From Pelodictyon phaeoclathratiforme BU-1 (GTDB taxonomy: Bacteria > Bacteroidota > Chlorobiia > Chlorobiales > Chlorobiaceae), in contig NC_011060.1 in the NCBI RefSeq assembly GCF_000020645.1, positions 2,804,501 to 2,868,500 on the forward strand: a DNA stretch of 64,000 nt, in the 5' to 3' direction. Both the position numbers and the translations under genes were made by a program. The notes under the pieces are model-generated. The model searched no databases and was not told the origin of the DNA. It was given only the letters and a program-made list of their open reading frames with translations. This document shows positions 25,867 through 34,616 of this stretch, piece by piece. The number at the start of each line of letters is the position of its first letter. Position 1 is the first letter of the stretch.

Positions 25867-27408
25867 TTAATTTGAAGCTTTTGATGACATTGCCCAGCCG
25901 ATCATATTTTTCATCATCCCAAGTGATCCCTCCAGACCGAGTTTGGTTGCTGTCGCCATCAAGACACCGGGATATTTCCATGCTACGTTCAAACCAATGA
26001 GGAGCAGATCGGATAGCTCCAGAGTATCCTTGAACATTGCTTCCCTGTACCTGGGCGGCAGGCCGTCCAGAACTATCATCACTTCATTCATCAGTTCGTT
26101 GACAAAATTCGGATGATCGGTATACTTATTATAACACATAAATTTCATAAGGTTCGCCATTGCGGCAACATTTGGTTCATAGGCGCTTATCTGTTCGAGA
26201 TTCTTCTTTTCAAAGCTGTTACAGGCCAAGGCTTTTTCGAGCCCCTCTGTCAATGATTTGAGATTGCGAACAAATGAACCAAAACCGCAAAAAGTAAGTG
26301 GTGAACCAAGTGCAGCGGCATCTCCAAGCATCAGGATATTATTATCGGCAACTTGACGGGTACGCTCAAACCCATCATGATAATAAGCCGGTATAACGCC
26401 ATACACAGGGCGATGGACGACAAAATCCTTTCCTGGTTTTTTATAGGAAGGTAATTTCAGGAAATATGTTTCAAAGAGACCAAGCAGAGATTTATCATTA
26501 TCGGAGCTCCGGGAATCATAAAAGAAAAGATAGGTGGTATAGCGATCGCCACCGGCAGGAAAGCCCTCCCATATTAGTTGACGTCCTCTTCCTGAGCTGG
26601 TATCGGCCGGCTCAGTACTTACAAGAATTTCGCCTATATCTGGATCAACATTTTCAAGGCCGCTGGAAACAGTCCCGACTGTAGGACAGAGATGTGTAAA
26701 GGATGCCCCGTCATTCAACTGCATGGCAACCGGAGAATGTACTCCCATCGCATCAACAAATACCTTGGCTCTGAAATAAACCCGCTCATGCATATTGTTC
26801 TCAACCTCTATCACCACACTCTCAGGAAACTGAAAACACCGCATGAAAGTCATCTTGTCAACGATCCTGTTGCATTCATCAGCAAGAATTTTCTGTCTGG
26901 CAATGGAAAGAAGTTGGTCGCTCTCAACAGCACAGTCAAGCACATTATCGATATACAGCCGCTTTTTCCGACCATTTTCCACGTAAAACTCAGCCCACCC
27001 TGTTTTATACCTGCAAGCAATACTCGCGTTGATCTCTTCATATGAGAAAAGACCGACTTGTTCAAGCTTTTCAAGTTCATTCCAGGAAATATTCCAGTCA
27101 CGGCTTGGTTTTCCACTCATATGGCGGTCAAAAACAAGTACTTTTCTTGCGTATTTCGAAGCCATGACCGACGCATGCAACAATCCCAATGAGCCCCCGG
27201 CATAAACTAGATCATATTCGTCGGAAACACATGCATCTGCAGGCATTTCGCTTCCCTGAAGGACAACCTTGCGGCATGGGGAGTGCTCGAAATTTTTCCA
27301 AAAGCTATCCACCTCCAGAATATGCTCCAGATATCTGTTTCCGTTTCTGATTTTACCAAAATACTCGGATACCCTTGGGTAGAGCGTTTGAACTTTATCT
27401 GCTATCAT
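25867..27408 (-). CDS. cruB: Lycopene/gamma-carotene cyclase, CruA/CruB family (probably CruB)
   Basis: 513 residues. FAD/NAD-binding fold beginning with YDLVYAGGSLGLLHAS (about 64-79), then DRH at the end of the second strand and the late flavin block NILMLGDAAALGSPLTFCGF. This is the CruA/CruB cyclase family of green sulfur bacteria. CruA makes gamma-carotene; CruB, found in isorenieratene producers, cyclises the second end of gamma-carotene. The location in a cluster with bciD supports CruB, but CruA cannot be excluded by eye. It is the first gene of a minus-strand set followed by two Csm-like genes and diverges from the Nif11-like gene. Confidence 0.78.
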   Translation of the reverse strand: MIADKVQTLYPRVSEYFGKIRNGNRYLEHILEVDSFWKNFEHSPCRKVVLQGSEMPADACVSDEYDLVYAGGSLGLLHASVMASKYARKVLVFDRHMSGKPSRDWNISWNELEKLEQVGLFSYEEINASIACRYKTGWAEFYVENGRKKRLYIDNVLDCAVESDQLLSIARQKILADECNRIVDKMTFMRCFQFPESVVIEVENNMHERVYFRAKVFVDAMGVHSPVAMQLNDGASFTHLCPTVGTVSSGLENVDPDIGEILVSTEPADTSSGRGRQLIWEGFPAGGDRYTTYLFFYDSRSSDNDKSLLGLFETYFLKLPSYKKPGKDFVVHRPVYGVIPAYYHDGFERTRQVADNNILMLGDAAALGSPLTFCGFGSFVRNLKSLTEGLEKALACNSFEKKNLEQISAYEPNVAAMANLMKFMCYNKYTDHPNFVNELMNEVMIVLDGLPPRYREAMFKDTLELSDLLLIGLNVAWKYPGVLMATATKLGLEGSLGMMKNMIGWAMSSKASN

Positions 27409-27597
27409 TACAAATGACGTTATTGCTTATGATGATGCCGACTATACATATAAAATAACAACCCTAAGAACCATGTTCCAAACGGTAAGCCCCTCGAACC
27501 CGCCGCCCCGGATATTTTTCTTTTCTTGTTCCGGACTTATTGGTTAAATTTGTGACCTTACCATCGATTTTCAATTAAAAAAAGGAGACTTCGCCGT

Positions 27598-27819
27598 ATG
27601 TCACAGGATTCCGCAAAGTTGTTTCTTGCGCAAATGAAGCAGGACAAAGAGTTATCGGATAAAATACACAATGCTGCAACAAAAGAAGATCGCTGGACAA
27701 TCATCCGGCAGGAAGGCTTCGATTTCACGAGAGAAGAGCTTGATCATGCAACGGTAACTGAACTGAATCACTTTGAAAGATGGAACTGGGAAGCGAAGTT
27801 ACTTGCCGACTGGCTCTAA
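27598..27819 (+). CDS. Nif11-domain small protein
   Basis: 73 residues with the Nif11 pattern: S-x-x-S-A-K-x-F (SQDSAKLFL), a conserved helix pair and GFDFTREEL. Preceded by an aaaaggagact ribosome-binding site. Nif11 domains occur in stand-alone nitrogen-fixation-region proteins and as leader parts of RiPP precursors. Here there is no Gly-Gly cleavage site and no modifying enzyme next to it, so the stand-alone class is more likely. It diverges from cruB and converges on the lsrF-like gene. Confidence 0.8.
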   Translation: MSQDSAKLFLAQMKQDKELSDKIHNAATKEDRWTIIRQEGFDFTREELDHATVTELNHFERWNWEAKLLADWL

Positions 27820-27846
27820 ACCATTCTGCCAGATGCTTTTCTGCGC

Positions 27847-28728
27847 CTATCCTTCCCTCCTGATGCTCTGGAAATACTCGTACGCTTCGGCGGGAGGCAT
27901 GTTCTCATGAACGACCTTCCCGACCGTTTTCATCATGGCGAGCGGAGCATCACTCTGGAAAATGTTTCGGCCCATATCCACACCGGCCGCGCCTTCCTGG
28001 ATTGCCTGATAGGACATAGTGACCGCCTCGAGTTCGGAAATCTTCTTGCCTCCGGCCATCACGATCGGCACCGGGCAGGAAGCCACAACCGTTTCGAAAT
28101 CTTCGGGAACATAGTAGGTTTTTACGATCTGCGCCCCGAGTTCGGCTGCAATCCGGCAGGCAAGCCTGAAGTATTTGGCGTCACGCACCATATCCTTGCC
28201 GACGGCGGTGACCGCCATGGTTGGAATGCCGTAACGCAGACCCATATCGATCAGCCTGGTCATGTTGTGGATGGAACGGGTTTCGAACTCGCCGCCGATA
28301 AAAATCTGCAGGGTGATTGCCGCCACGTTCATGCGGATGGCGTCCTCGATATCAACGGCAAGCTCTTCGTCGGAGAGCTCCTTGAGAATGCTCGGGCCTC
28401 CGCTGCAGCGCATGACAACTGCCCTGGTGAGTGAAGGCGGAACCGTCGTGCGCAGCATGCCTCTTGTGAGCATGATGGCGTCGGCATGCGACATGAGTGG
28501 CACGATGTTGACGTCAGGACGCTCAAGGCCGGTGGTTGGCCCCTGAAAATAGCCGTGGTCGATGGCGAACATGACCGTCCTGCCCGTATCGGGCCTGAAT
28601 ATCCTCGACAGGCGGTTTTTCATGCCCCAGTCAAGCGAGTGTGCCCCCTTGAGAAAAAAACCGTGTTTCTCAACAGGAACGTCTGTGTAATACTCTTTTG
28701 CCTGCTTGTCCTTGTCGTATTCAGCCAT
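27847..28728 (-). CDS. LsrF/DhnA-type class I aldolase
   Basis: 293 residues, the length of E. coli LsrF (AI-2 thiolase) and of DhnA-type fructose-bisphosphate aldolases. The start of the TIM barrel (MFAIDHGYFQGPTTGLE), a Schiff-base Lys candidate in KTYYVPEDF and the phosphate site GAAGVDMGRNIFQ are visible. No Lsr transporter or kinase is nearby. It is 64 bases downstream of the class II aldolase/SDR fusion and both are GC-richer than their neighbours. A role in phospho-sugar cleavage is likely; AI-2 processing is not supported by the context. Confidence 0.8.
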   Translation of the reverse strand: MAEYDKDKQAKEYYTDVPVEKHGFFLKGAHSLDWGMKNRLSRIFRPDTGRTVMFAIDHGYFQGPTTGLERPDVNIVPLMSHADAIMLTRGMLRTTVPPSLTRAVVMRCSGGPSILKELSDEELAVDIEDAIRMNVAAITLQIFIGGEFETRSIHNMTRLIDMGLRYGIPTMAVTAVGKDMVRDAKYFRLACRIAAELGAQIVKTYYVPEDFETVVASCPVPIVMAGGKKISELEAVTMSYQAIQEGAAGVDMGRNIFQSDAPLAMMKTVGKVVHENMPPAEAYEYFQSIRREG

Positions 28729-28792
28729 GATGGTCTTCTCCTCTTTCGGTTAAAGTTTGATTGTAACAATCTTTTTTTCAGGAACTTCCCTC

Positions 28793-30910
28793 TCAGCGCA
28801 GAGCGGCGGCAATGTTGCCGCCGTCAACCGTGACGATCGAGCCGGTCGTCTTCGTTTCGAGCGCCTGGTGCACGAATGCCTCGGCGACATCCTCGGCCGT
28901 GACCTCGACCTGCAGAAGGTTGCCGGCCATATACTCCCGCTCGCTCAGCCCCCGCGCTTTCGAACGGGTTTTGATCATTTCGTCGGTCAGAAGGCCGGTG
29001 CGGATCCTGTCAGCATTGATGCCGTTTGCCCTGATGCCGTCGCGACCGTGATCGAGCGCATACTGGCGCACGAGAAACATGGTCGCCGCCTTGGGCAGGC
29101 CGTACGGCCCGAAATCGGGACCCGGATTGACCGCCTGCTTGGAAACGTTGAAGAGCAGGACTCCTCCGGTTCCCTGCAGTCGCATGATCCTGACCGCATC
29201 CTGGGCTATGGACTGATGCGAAAAAAAGTTGAGTTCGAAGCTCCGGCGAAGCACCTCGTCCGGAACGTCGCCTATGCGGCCCTGCAGGGCGACGCCTACA
29301 TTTGAGACTACGATATCCAGCCCTCCGTAACGGCGGCACACCTTGTCGAAGGCCCGCCTGACGGAAGCGCGGTCGGTAACGTCGCACGCAATCGGAAGCA
29401 CTCCCCCGCCGAGCTCTTCGGCCGCATGCTGAAGCGCCTCAGGGTTCAGGTCCAGAATGACCAGCTCGGCGCCGCGCTGACGGAACGCCCTTGCCGTCGC
29501 CAGTCCGATGCCGCTTGCCGCACCGGTTACCAGGGCAACCTTGCCGGCAAACACGTCGTGGCGGACCTTCGTCATCTTGGCCTGTTCCATCTCCCAGTAC
29601 TCGATATCGAAAACCTCCTGTTCGGTAATCGACTCGAAGCGTCCTGCCGATTCCGCGTCGAGAATGGCCGATGCCGTGCTTTCGGCGATATCCGCGTTGA
29701 CTGCAGCCTCCCGGGCGGTCCGACCGAGACCGAACAGACCGAGACCGGGCACAAGCACCACCCTGGGCAGCGGGTCGAGCATGGAAACCTCGATTCCCGA
29801 AGCCAGCCGCCGGCGCAGGAAATAAGCCCTGTACTCCGCTTCGTATTGCTCCACCGCTTCATGAATCGCCGTTTTGAAAGCGTCGAGGTCAGAGGCATCG
29901 GGTGCCGGAACGACCAGCGGCCGGTTTTTGGTGCGGATAATGAAATCCGGGGTCATGGCGCCTCTCTGGCTTACATCGGAAAGAGAATCGCTGTTGACAT
30001 AGGCAAGAATATCGGGTGAAGTACGGAATTCGAGCACGAACTGACGGTAATCGCGGCTTCCGGGCATGATCTCTTCAACGACAGCCCCTCTGATAACCGG
30101 CGCGACATCCTCGAGGGATGCGATCCCGGCGGGAAGCGAAACCGAAGGGAACACCTTCCGTCCGGCCCGGGCTATGCGCTCTTCCAGACGATTTGCGCTT
30201 TCGATCATGCAATGGTACGCCTCATCCGGAGTATCGGCAAAGGTAACGAGCCCGTGCTTCTGCAGCACAAGGCCTCTGATGGAGGGAGCCGATTCGTAGG
30301 CCGCAGCGGCCGAACGGGCAAGCCCGAGACCCGGCTTGATATAGGGCACCATGCCGAACGATTCTCCGAGCACCTCCCGGCAGAGATCCTGGCCGTCGGG
30401 CTGGTTGCTGAGCGTCAGAAGCGCCGTGGAGTGCGTATGGAAAATGAACCGGTGGGGCAGAAACACGTGCAGCAGGGTTTCAATCGAAGGTGAAAGCGAA
30501 TGGTTCACCATGTGCTCGGTCAGGTAGAACAGGTTCAGATAGAGGAAGTTTTTGAACCGTTGCGTCGAGAACTGCTGTATATCCTCCTCGCTGCTGCGCC
30601 CGCCGGTAGCGTAGAGATGTTGCAGCTTCTGCAGTGGCTCGATCCGTACCGGCATAAAATCGTGCGCATCCACACCCGCCAGATTGACGCCGCTCCCCTT
30701 GATGAAAATGACATTGACCCTGTAGCCGATGATATCGTGCAGCTCGCTTTTGACCGAGGTGTTGCCTCCGCCGTGCATCACCAGCGAACTCTCGCTGCCG
30801 AGCAGACGGGAGGCGTAGACAAGTTCGGCAAGTTCAACAGGAATATCGTCGGTGCTGCGCTGCGCGGTTACGGAGCGCTGAAGATCGGCATCTTTCCAGA
30901 GGTTTTGCAT
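28793..30910 (-). CDS. Class II aldolase fused to short-chain dehydrogenase
   Basis: 705 residues in two parts. Residues about 20-250 are a class II aldolase/adducin domain with HGGGNTSVK, the metal-site HTHSTALL and QKHGLVTF. Residues about 445-705 are an SDR (VTGAASGIG, and YGLPK as YxxxK). Similar fusions act on rhamnulose-1-phosphate or other deoxy-ketose phosphates: the aldolase releases DHAP and an aldehyde that the dehydrogenase domain can process. Two 60-base lines counted by hand are both 60 percent GC, against 38 percent in one line of bciD, so the gene looks transferred. No rhamnose transporter or isomerase is nearby. Confidence 0.88.
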   Translation of the reverse strand: MQNLWKDADLQRSVTAQRSTDDIPVELAELVYASRLLGSESSLVMHGGGNTSVKSELHDIIGYRVNVIFIKGSGVNLAGVDAHDFMPVRIEPLQKLQHLYATGGRSSEEDIQQFSTQRFKNFLYLNLFYLTEHMVNHSLSPSIETLLHVFLPHRFIFHTHSTALLTLSNQPDGQDLCREVLGESFGMVPYIKPGLGLARSAAAAYESAPSIRGLVLQKHGLVTFADTPDEAYHCMIESANRLEERIARAGRKVFPSVSLPAGIASLEDVAPVIRGAVVEEIMPGSRDYRQFVLEFRTSPDILAYVNSDSLSDVSQRGAMTPDFIIRTKNRPLVVPAPDASDLDAFKTAIHEAVEQYEAEYRAYFLRRRLASGIEVSMLDPLPRVVLVPGLGLFGLGRTAREAAVNADIAESTASAILDAESAGRFESITEQEVFDIEYWEMEQAKMTKVRHDVFAGKVALVTGAASGIGLATARAFRQRGAELVILDLNPEALQHAAEELGGGVLPIACDVTDRASVRRAFDKVCRRYGGLDIVVSNVGVALQGRIGDVPDEVLRRSFELNFFSHQSIAQDAVRIMRLQGTGGVLLFNVSKQAVNPGPDFGPYGLPKAATMFLVRQYALDHGRDGIRANGINADRIRTGLLTDEMIKTRSKARGLSEREYMAGNLLQVEVTAEDVAEAFVHQALETKTTGSIVTVDGGNIAAALR

Positions 30911-30975
30911 AAGTAACCCTTTATTTTAAACGGAATTCTCACATAATGCAGAACAAGAAAACATGTAATAACAAT

Positions 30976-31016
30976 AATTGCCGTTTACCATCGAACAAGC
31001 ATGGTAAACGGCAATT
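30976..31016 (-). terminator. Hairpin between bciD and the aldolase operon
   Basis: Perfect 16-base stem (aattgccgtttaccat 30976-30991 with atggtaaacggcaatt 31001-31016) and a 9-base loop. It sits 22 bases past the bciD stop. The following T-run is weak (attgttatta), so it may terminate or stabilise the message. Confidence 0.7.
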
Positions 31017-31038
31017 GCAACTATGCTGTTATGACCTG

Positions 31039-32244
31039 TTAAACAGGATATGCAGCTGGAAGTTCATAACCCTGTTCATACAATCTGCGTGCAATTACAT
31101 CAGCTGTCAGCATAATATACTGGGAACGTCCCATTCGCGTATAACCGGGCCTGTGGTCCGTAGCAAGGGGCATATCAAAACGATCCTGATACTTGAAATA
31201 AAGGTCTGCCAGTTTCTCTGAAGCCTCAACAAGCCAATCGGCGTTTGGCGGAGGCATTCTGAACATATCAGCTCCCGGCACAGGCTGGTAAACCAGCATA
31301 TTGGGATATACCCCCTTCGACAGGCGCTCTTCAACACCCTCCAGCATACAATTCATAGGTTCAAGACCCATGAGTATAAAGCTTGTGGTCCCCCTGCCTG
31401 GCCCGAAAATCTCAACTGAGGCATCCTGGGCGGCATGCCAGTATTCAAGGGGATATGTTGCACATTTCCCCGGGCAGATCGCCTTGAAATAGTCAGGATC
31501 GGTAACCTCAAGATCAAACTCTGTTGAATTGATACCGGAAGCCTTCCAGCGCTCCATATCCTTAAAATCATCCGGAGGATACAAATTAGCCGTTATATGC
31601 AGTTCATTAAACACTTCCGGACTCAACTGCTCACGCAATGGGGCCATAACAATTTCAACAAGGCCGGAAACTTGTGCACGTCTTTCGGGTGCAACAAGCC
31701 CTCCAATAATGACCAAGGTCCCACGCCATCCGTGATCGGTTGCTATTTTTACAGCTTCTGCCTGCTCTTTTGCCAATGCCTCTATCTTGGAAAACGGCAT
31801 TCTTGCAAGGTCCTCTCCTACCGAAACATGCTGATTAGCAAAGAAAAAACAGAATTTGCATGATTTTCCGGTATTGTTATTGTCACAACTGTAACTGTAA
31901 TGAATATTGATAATATCCTGGTTCATCCCTATTACCGCAGCATTAACTGGACGACCGTTGCTTAACACTCCGTCACGCCAAGAAAACCACTCCTGCATTC
32001 TTCCACTTGCAAGATGTTTTCCGCAGTCATAAAACTCCACATCATCACCATTAACCTGCACTTCAAGACGGCTATACGGCTCTTGACGCACAAGAGTCGC
32101 CAAATCGCTTCCATTGAATACCATAGCGCGAAAAGGGTTGTATCCCATTGTCGGCGATTTATTTACAGTCACCTTCGCCCCCTCAGAAAGCAGGCGTGCC
32201 TTTAAATGAATGTCCGCCTCTGTAATTACTCTCTTTGTATTCAT
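31039..32244 (-). CDS. bciD: BciD-like radical SAM enzyme (C-7 methyl to formyl, BChl e)
   Basis: 401 residues. The cluster cysteines appear as C120-x8-C129-x2-C132 (SCDNNNTGKSCKFCFF), wider than the usual C-x3-C-x2-C. Other conserved-looking blocks are TLVIIGGLVAPERR and the C-terminal YTRMGRSQYIM. I assign it to BciD, which oxidises the C-7 methyl of bacteriochlorophyllide c in two turns to the formyl of BChl e. The assignment is from the size, the unusual radical SAM motif and the company (bchF, cruB, bchU); I did not compare sequences. Low GC compared with the aldolase genes downstream. Confidence 0.72.
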   Translation of the reverse strand: MNTKRVITEADIHLKARLLSEGAKVTVNKSPTMGYNPFRAMVFNGSDLATLVRQEPYSRLEVQVNGDDVEFYDCGKHLASGRMQEWFSWRDGVLSNGRPVNAAVIGMNQDIINIHYSYSCDNNNTGKSCKFCFFFANQHVSVGEDLARMPFSKIEALAKEQAEAVKIATDHGWRGTLVIIGGLVAPERRAQVSGLVEIVMAPLREQLSPEVFNELHITANLYPPDDFKDMERWKASGINSTEFDLEVTDPDYFKAICPGKCATYPLEYWHAAQDASVEIFGPGRGTTSFILMGLEPMNCMLEGVEERLSKGVYPNMLVYQPVPGADMFRMPPPNADWLVEASEKLADLYFKYQDRFDMPLATDHRPGYTRMGRSQYIMLTADVIARRLYEQGYELPAAYPV

Positions 32245-32389
32245 AGCATAGAAATATTATTACTTGTTAAAAAGATTCTGAATAGCACTTTCCCTTCAAA
32301 GGGAGCACCTGATTTCTATCCTTAACAGAACAATCACCGCAACTAGGTTCTGTATGTATCCGTGATTGCATTTAATCTTTATAGATCAA

Positions 32390-32465
32390 TTCCCCGAAGC
32401 TTTGCTTCATGAATGAATTCTATAGAAAATTAAATAATACCCCGCAGCTCTGCTGCGATGATGCT
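32390..32465. repeat. Doublet of REP-like hairpins
   Basis: Two direct copies of a small palindrome, ccccgaagctttgcttc (hairpin 32396-32408) and ccccgcagctctgctgcg (hairpin 32443-32457), 47 bases apart, just upstream of bciD on its minus-strand reading. Paired small hairpins of this kind are left by REP or IS200/IS605-type elements. Confidence 0.5.
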
Positions 32466-32495
32466 TTATAAATACAATATAAAAGCCCGATTTTA

Positions 32496-32729
32496 TTAGC
32501 CATTTGCAGCTTTACTGAGAAGCAACTTCTTTTTATGACGAGAGTTAATGAAAATACCAAAAAAATAAGTCACCAAATATCCCAACACCAAGACACCTGC
32601 AAACAATAAGTGGTCCGCGACGGTAATAATATAGCATGAATCCCAAACCATACCTATCAAAATTAACCAACCGATACCGATGTATAAAAACGTCTTGTTC
32701 CATAAAGCGTTAAAATCCCCTGTCAGCAT
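32496..32729 (-). CDS. Small hydrophobic protein between bchF and bciD
   Basis: 77 residues from ATG 32729 (a TTG nine codons upstream is possible). Two, perhaps three, hydrophobic segments (TFLYIGIGWLILIGMVW and HLLFAGVLVLGYLVTYFFGI) and a basic end (SRHKKKLLL): an inner-membrane protein with a cytoplasmic tail. I do not recognise the family. Same strand and order as bchF and bciD, which suggests a part in C-7 formylation or delivery of the pigment, but this is only context. AT-rich like its neighbours. Confidence 0.5.
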   Translation of the reverse strand: MLTGDFNALWNKTFLYIGIGWLILIGMVWDSCYIITVADHLLFAGVLVLGYLVTYFFGIFINSRHKKKLLLSKAANG

Positions 32730-32757
32730 AAAAAAGTTGTTTAGAGTTTTAATCAAC

Positions 32758-32820
32758 TACCCCATAGCAGGGCATGGGGTTGGAGTTCATGTTTAAGAAC
32801 TCCTTCACGAAGCCGTGCTT
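32758..32820. repeat. Three consecutive small hairpins between bchF and the small membrane gene
   Basis: ccccat/atgggg (32760-32779), ggagttc/gaactcc (32782-32803) and cacg/cgtg (32806-32817). They may terminate bchF or mark the end of a lost IS200/IS605-like element. Confidence 0.4.
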
Positions 32821-32845
32821 AGTCAAGAATATGTTTTATAGCGAT

Positions 32846-33316
32846 TCAAGCATGACCCTGCATCGAGTGCCTCTCGCCCCTTTTTTCAAGACTTATTCTC
32901 ACAAGATACTGCACAGAGTTAGCGCAGTAGACGAAGTATGTTATAAAAGCTGCCCAGACAAGGACCTCTTTAGATGCGCCGGTAAAGGCAAGGAAATAAT
33001 AGGGCACAAAGAATATCCCGGCAATAACACTTCCGATATCTTCCAGCATAAATTCTTTTGAGAAGATCCATTTATCAAAAAGTTCCTTTTCAAAATAGGC
33101 TCCGGTATAAAACATAAGAGCAAACATAAATGTTTTAAAAAGAAAAGCAGCGCCCACCCAATAAAAGGGAAATATTCCACTATCTCTATAGTAGAAATAG
33201 GTTACCGCAACACCTACAAGAAAAGCAACAAACTGAATCGGGGCCAACATAAGCTGTACAGTCGTCCATATTGAGGCGTTTCTTAGTGCAAGCTGTTCCG
33301 GAGTGTAACAAGGCAT
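32846..33316 (-). CDS. bchF: BchF-type 3-vinyl bacteriochlorophyllide hydratase
   Basis: 156 residues, four hydrophobic segments. The start YTPEQLALRNASIWTTVQ and the middle GAYFEKELFDKWIFS are those of BchF/BchV hydratases, which add water to the C-3 vinyl group to give the 3-(1-hydroxyethyl) side chain needed for BChl self-assembly in chlorosomes. Brown green sulfur bacteria have an additional bchF near bciD ('bchF3'), which I think this is. First gene of a minus-strand series bchF, small membrane protein, bciD. Confidence 0.88.
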   Translation of the reverse strand: MPCYTPEQLALRNASIWTTVQLMLAPIQFVAFLVGVAVTYFYYRDSGIFPFYWVGAAFLFKTFMFALMFYTGAYFEKELFDKWIFSKEFMLEDIGSVIAGIFFVPYYFLAFTGASKEVLVWAAFITYFVYCANSVQYLVRISLEKRGERHSMQGHA

Positions 33317-33684
33317 TTCATTTGGGAATTACGGGTTATCGATAGCTGTTTTAAGTTCGATAATTTAATGAAACTAACGGTATTAACCAAATATTGCATT
33401 TCCAATCGGGAGCAGCCCCTAACCTCTTCATCCGCAGACGCATTGTTCGAAGTTCCTTAGCCAAATAAACCTGTAAACTATTGAATCTCTATAAATCGCA
33501 GTGCTTTGGCGTGCTTTGCGCCCAGGTAAATCACGTAAAACGATCAATAGTGTCTGGTAAAAAACAAAGGCCATCTCTATTTATTCGAGAATGATATATC
33601 TTTATAAAAAGCAATGACTTATATTCATAAAATGAGCACTATATGCCGTGTTTTCAACGAAAGAGCTCCATTTCGCCCTTTATC

Positions 33685-33803
33685 ATGAAAAACATCAATC
33701 CGTTAGGCATGTTTGACGAGCATTTTTTTGCCAGAAAAACTCACAAAACTCAAAGGTCCTCTCGTCAAACTTGAAGCGCATATCGACTGGATGACTATTT
33801 TGG
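33685..33803 (+). pseudogene. N-terminal remnant of an IS5-like transposase
   Basis: Reads MKNINPLGMFDEHF, then, after a frameshift at a run of seven T, LPEKLTKLKGPLVKLEAHID. This is the typical beginning of IS5-group transposases. Nothing of the catalytic core remains. Confidence 0.6.
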
Positions 33804-33876
33804 GTGAAATTGTACAACCGTTTCGGGGCAAGTGTACAACTGTGCATCGATTGAAATGGCAAATAATAATATAAGT

Positions 33877-34180
33877 TTATTTTTTCTTTCTGAGCGACTT
33901 TGCGTCCGGACCGTGCTTTCCAGTTCCGCATTCCTCTTGTTCCCACCCCTTCCCTCCATGGCCCCCCCCTGCTTTGTTCGCCCGCTTTTGTTCGCCTGCT
34001 TCTCCGGTAGTATGGGCAGGTCTGACTTCTCCGTACCGTACATCATCGGCTTTGACTATTAGTCTTCCCGATGCGACCCGCCAACGACGACAGGTGGTAT
34101 CGGAGATCTTCCGTTCCCGTGCAGGAGACTTACGTACATGCCAGGGGCTCCGACGACGTGGCGACAAACCTGGGCGCTCG
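33877..34180 (-). pseudogene. Probable 5' fragment of a group II intron ORF
   Basis: The minus strand reads RLIVKADDVRYGEVRPAHTT, then GHGGKGWEQEE...GPDAKS. This low-complexity prelude is what I remember preceding the reverse transcriptase in bacterial group II intron proteins. The reverse-transcriptase domain itself is absent. GC-rich compared with its surroundings. Confidence 0.35.
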
Positions 34181-34233
34181 CATTAACGCACAGGCTCATA
34201 TTACCTTCAGCCAACTTGAGAGCATGGGCTCAG

Positions 34234-34283
34234 GCGACCAACTTAAATTTTGCCACTTTTTGTCTACCGGTTGGGGGCCACTA
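34234..34283 (+). repeat. Decayed right end of an IS3 element
   Basis: ccaacttaaattttgccact...ttgtctaccggttgggggcc matches, with a few changes, the right terminal repeat of the IS3 at 16109-16149. No left end was found. Confidence 0.75.
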
Positions 34284-34616
34284 CACAATTGAATTTATTT
34301 GATTTATAATTGGACGGTAGTGGGATTTTTTCTAAATTATTTAACAAAAAGGTTGCGTCAGTTATTGTACCTATAGCACTCTGGACAAAGTGAATCGATC
34401 AGAGTGACATGGTGGTTTGACTGCAAAAATACTATACAGAAACTTAGTACACAGACCGAACTGTGGTGAATAACGGGGAAATTTGATAAGTATATTGGGA
34501 AGGGCCTGCTTTGGATGGTTAGTTTATTTTCAAATAGCTACAATGTGGACTCATTCAAATTCGTGCAAGTAACTATCAATTTAAAATTTCTTTAACTATT
34601 TAGCAATACTTCTATT

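Larger units (their letters stand above)
33317..34616. other. Gene-free region with several mobile-element remnants
   Basis: 1.3 kb between bchF and bchU. It contains an IS5-type transposase start (33685-33803), a probable group II intron fragment (33877-34180), an IS3 terminal repeat (34234-34283) and otherwise AT-rich sequence without coding signal. The last 300 bases probably carry the bchU promoter. Confidence 0.6.

Noticed and set aside
29426..30019. 197-codon frame opposite the aldolase-SDR gene
   Set aside because: Antisense shadow, long only because of high GC.
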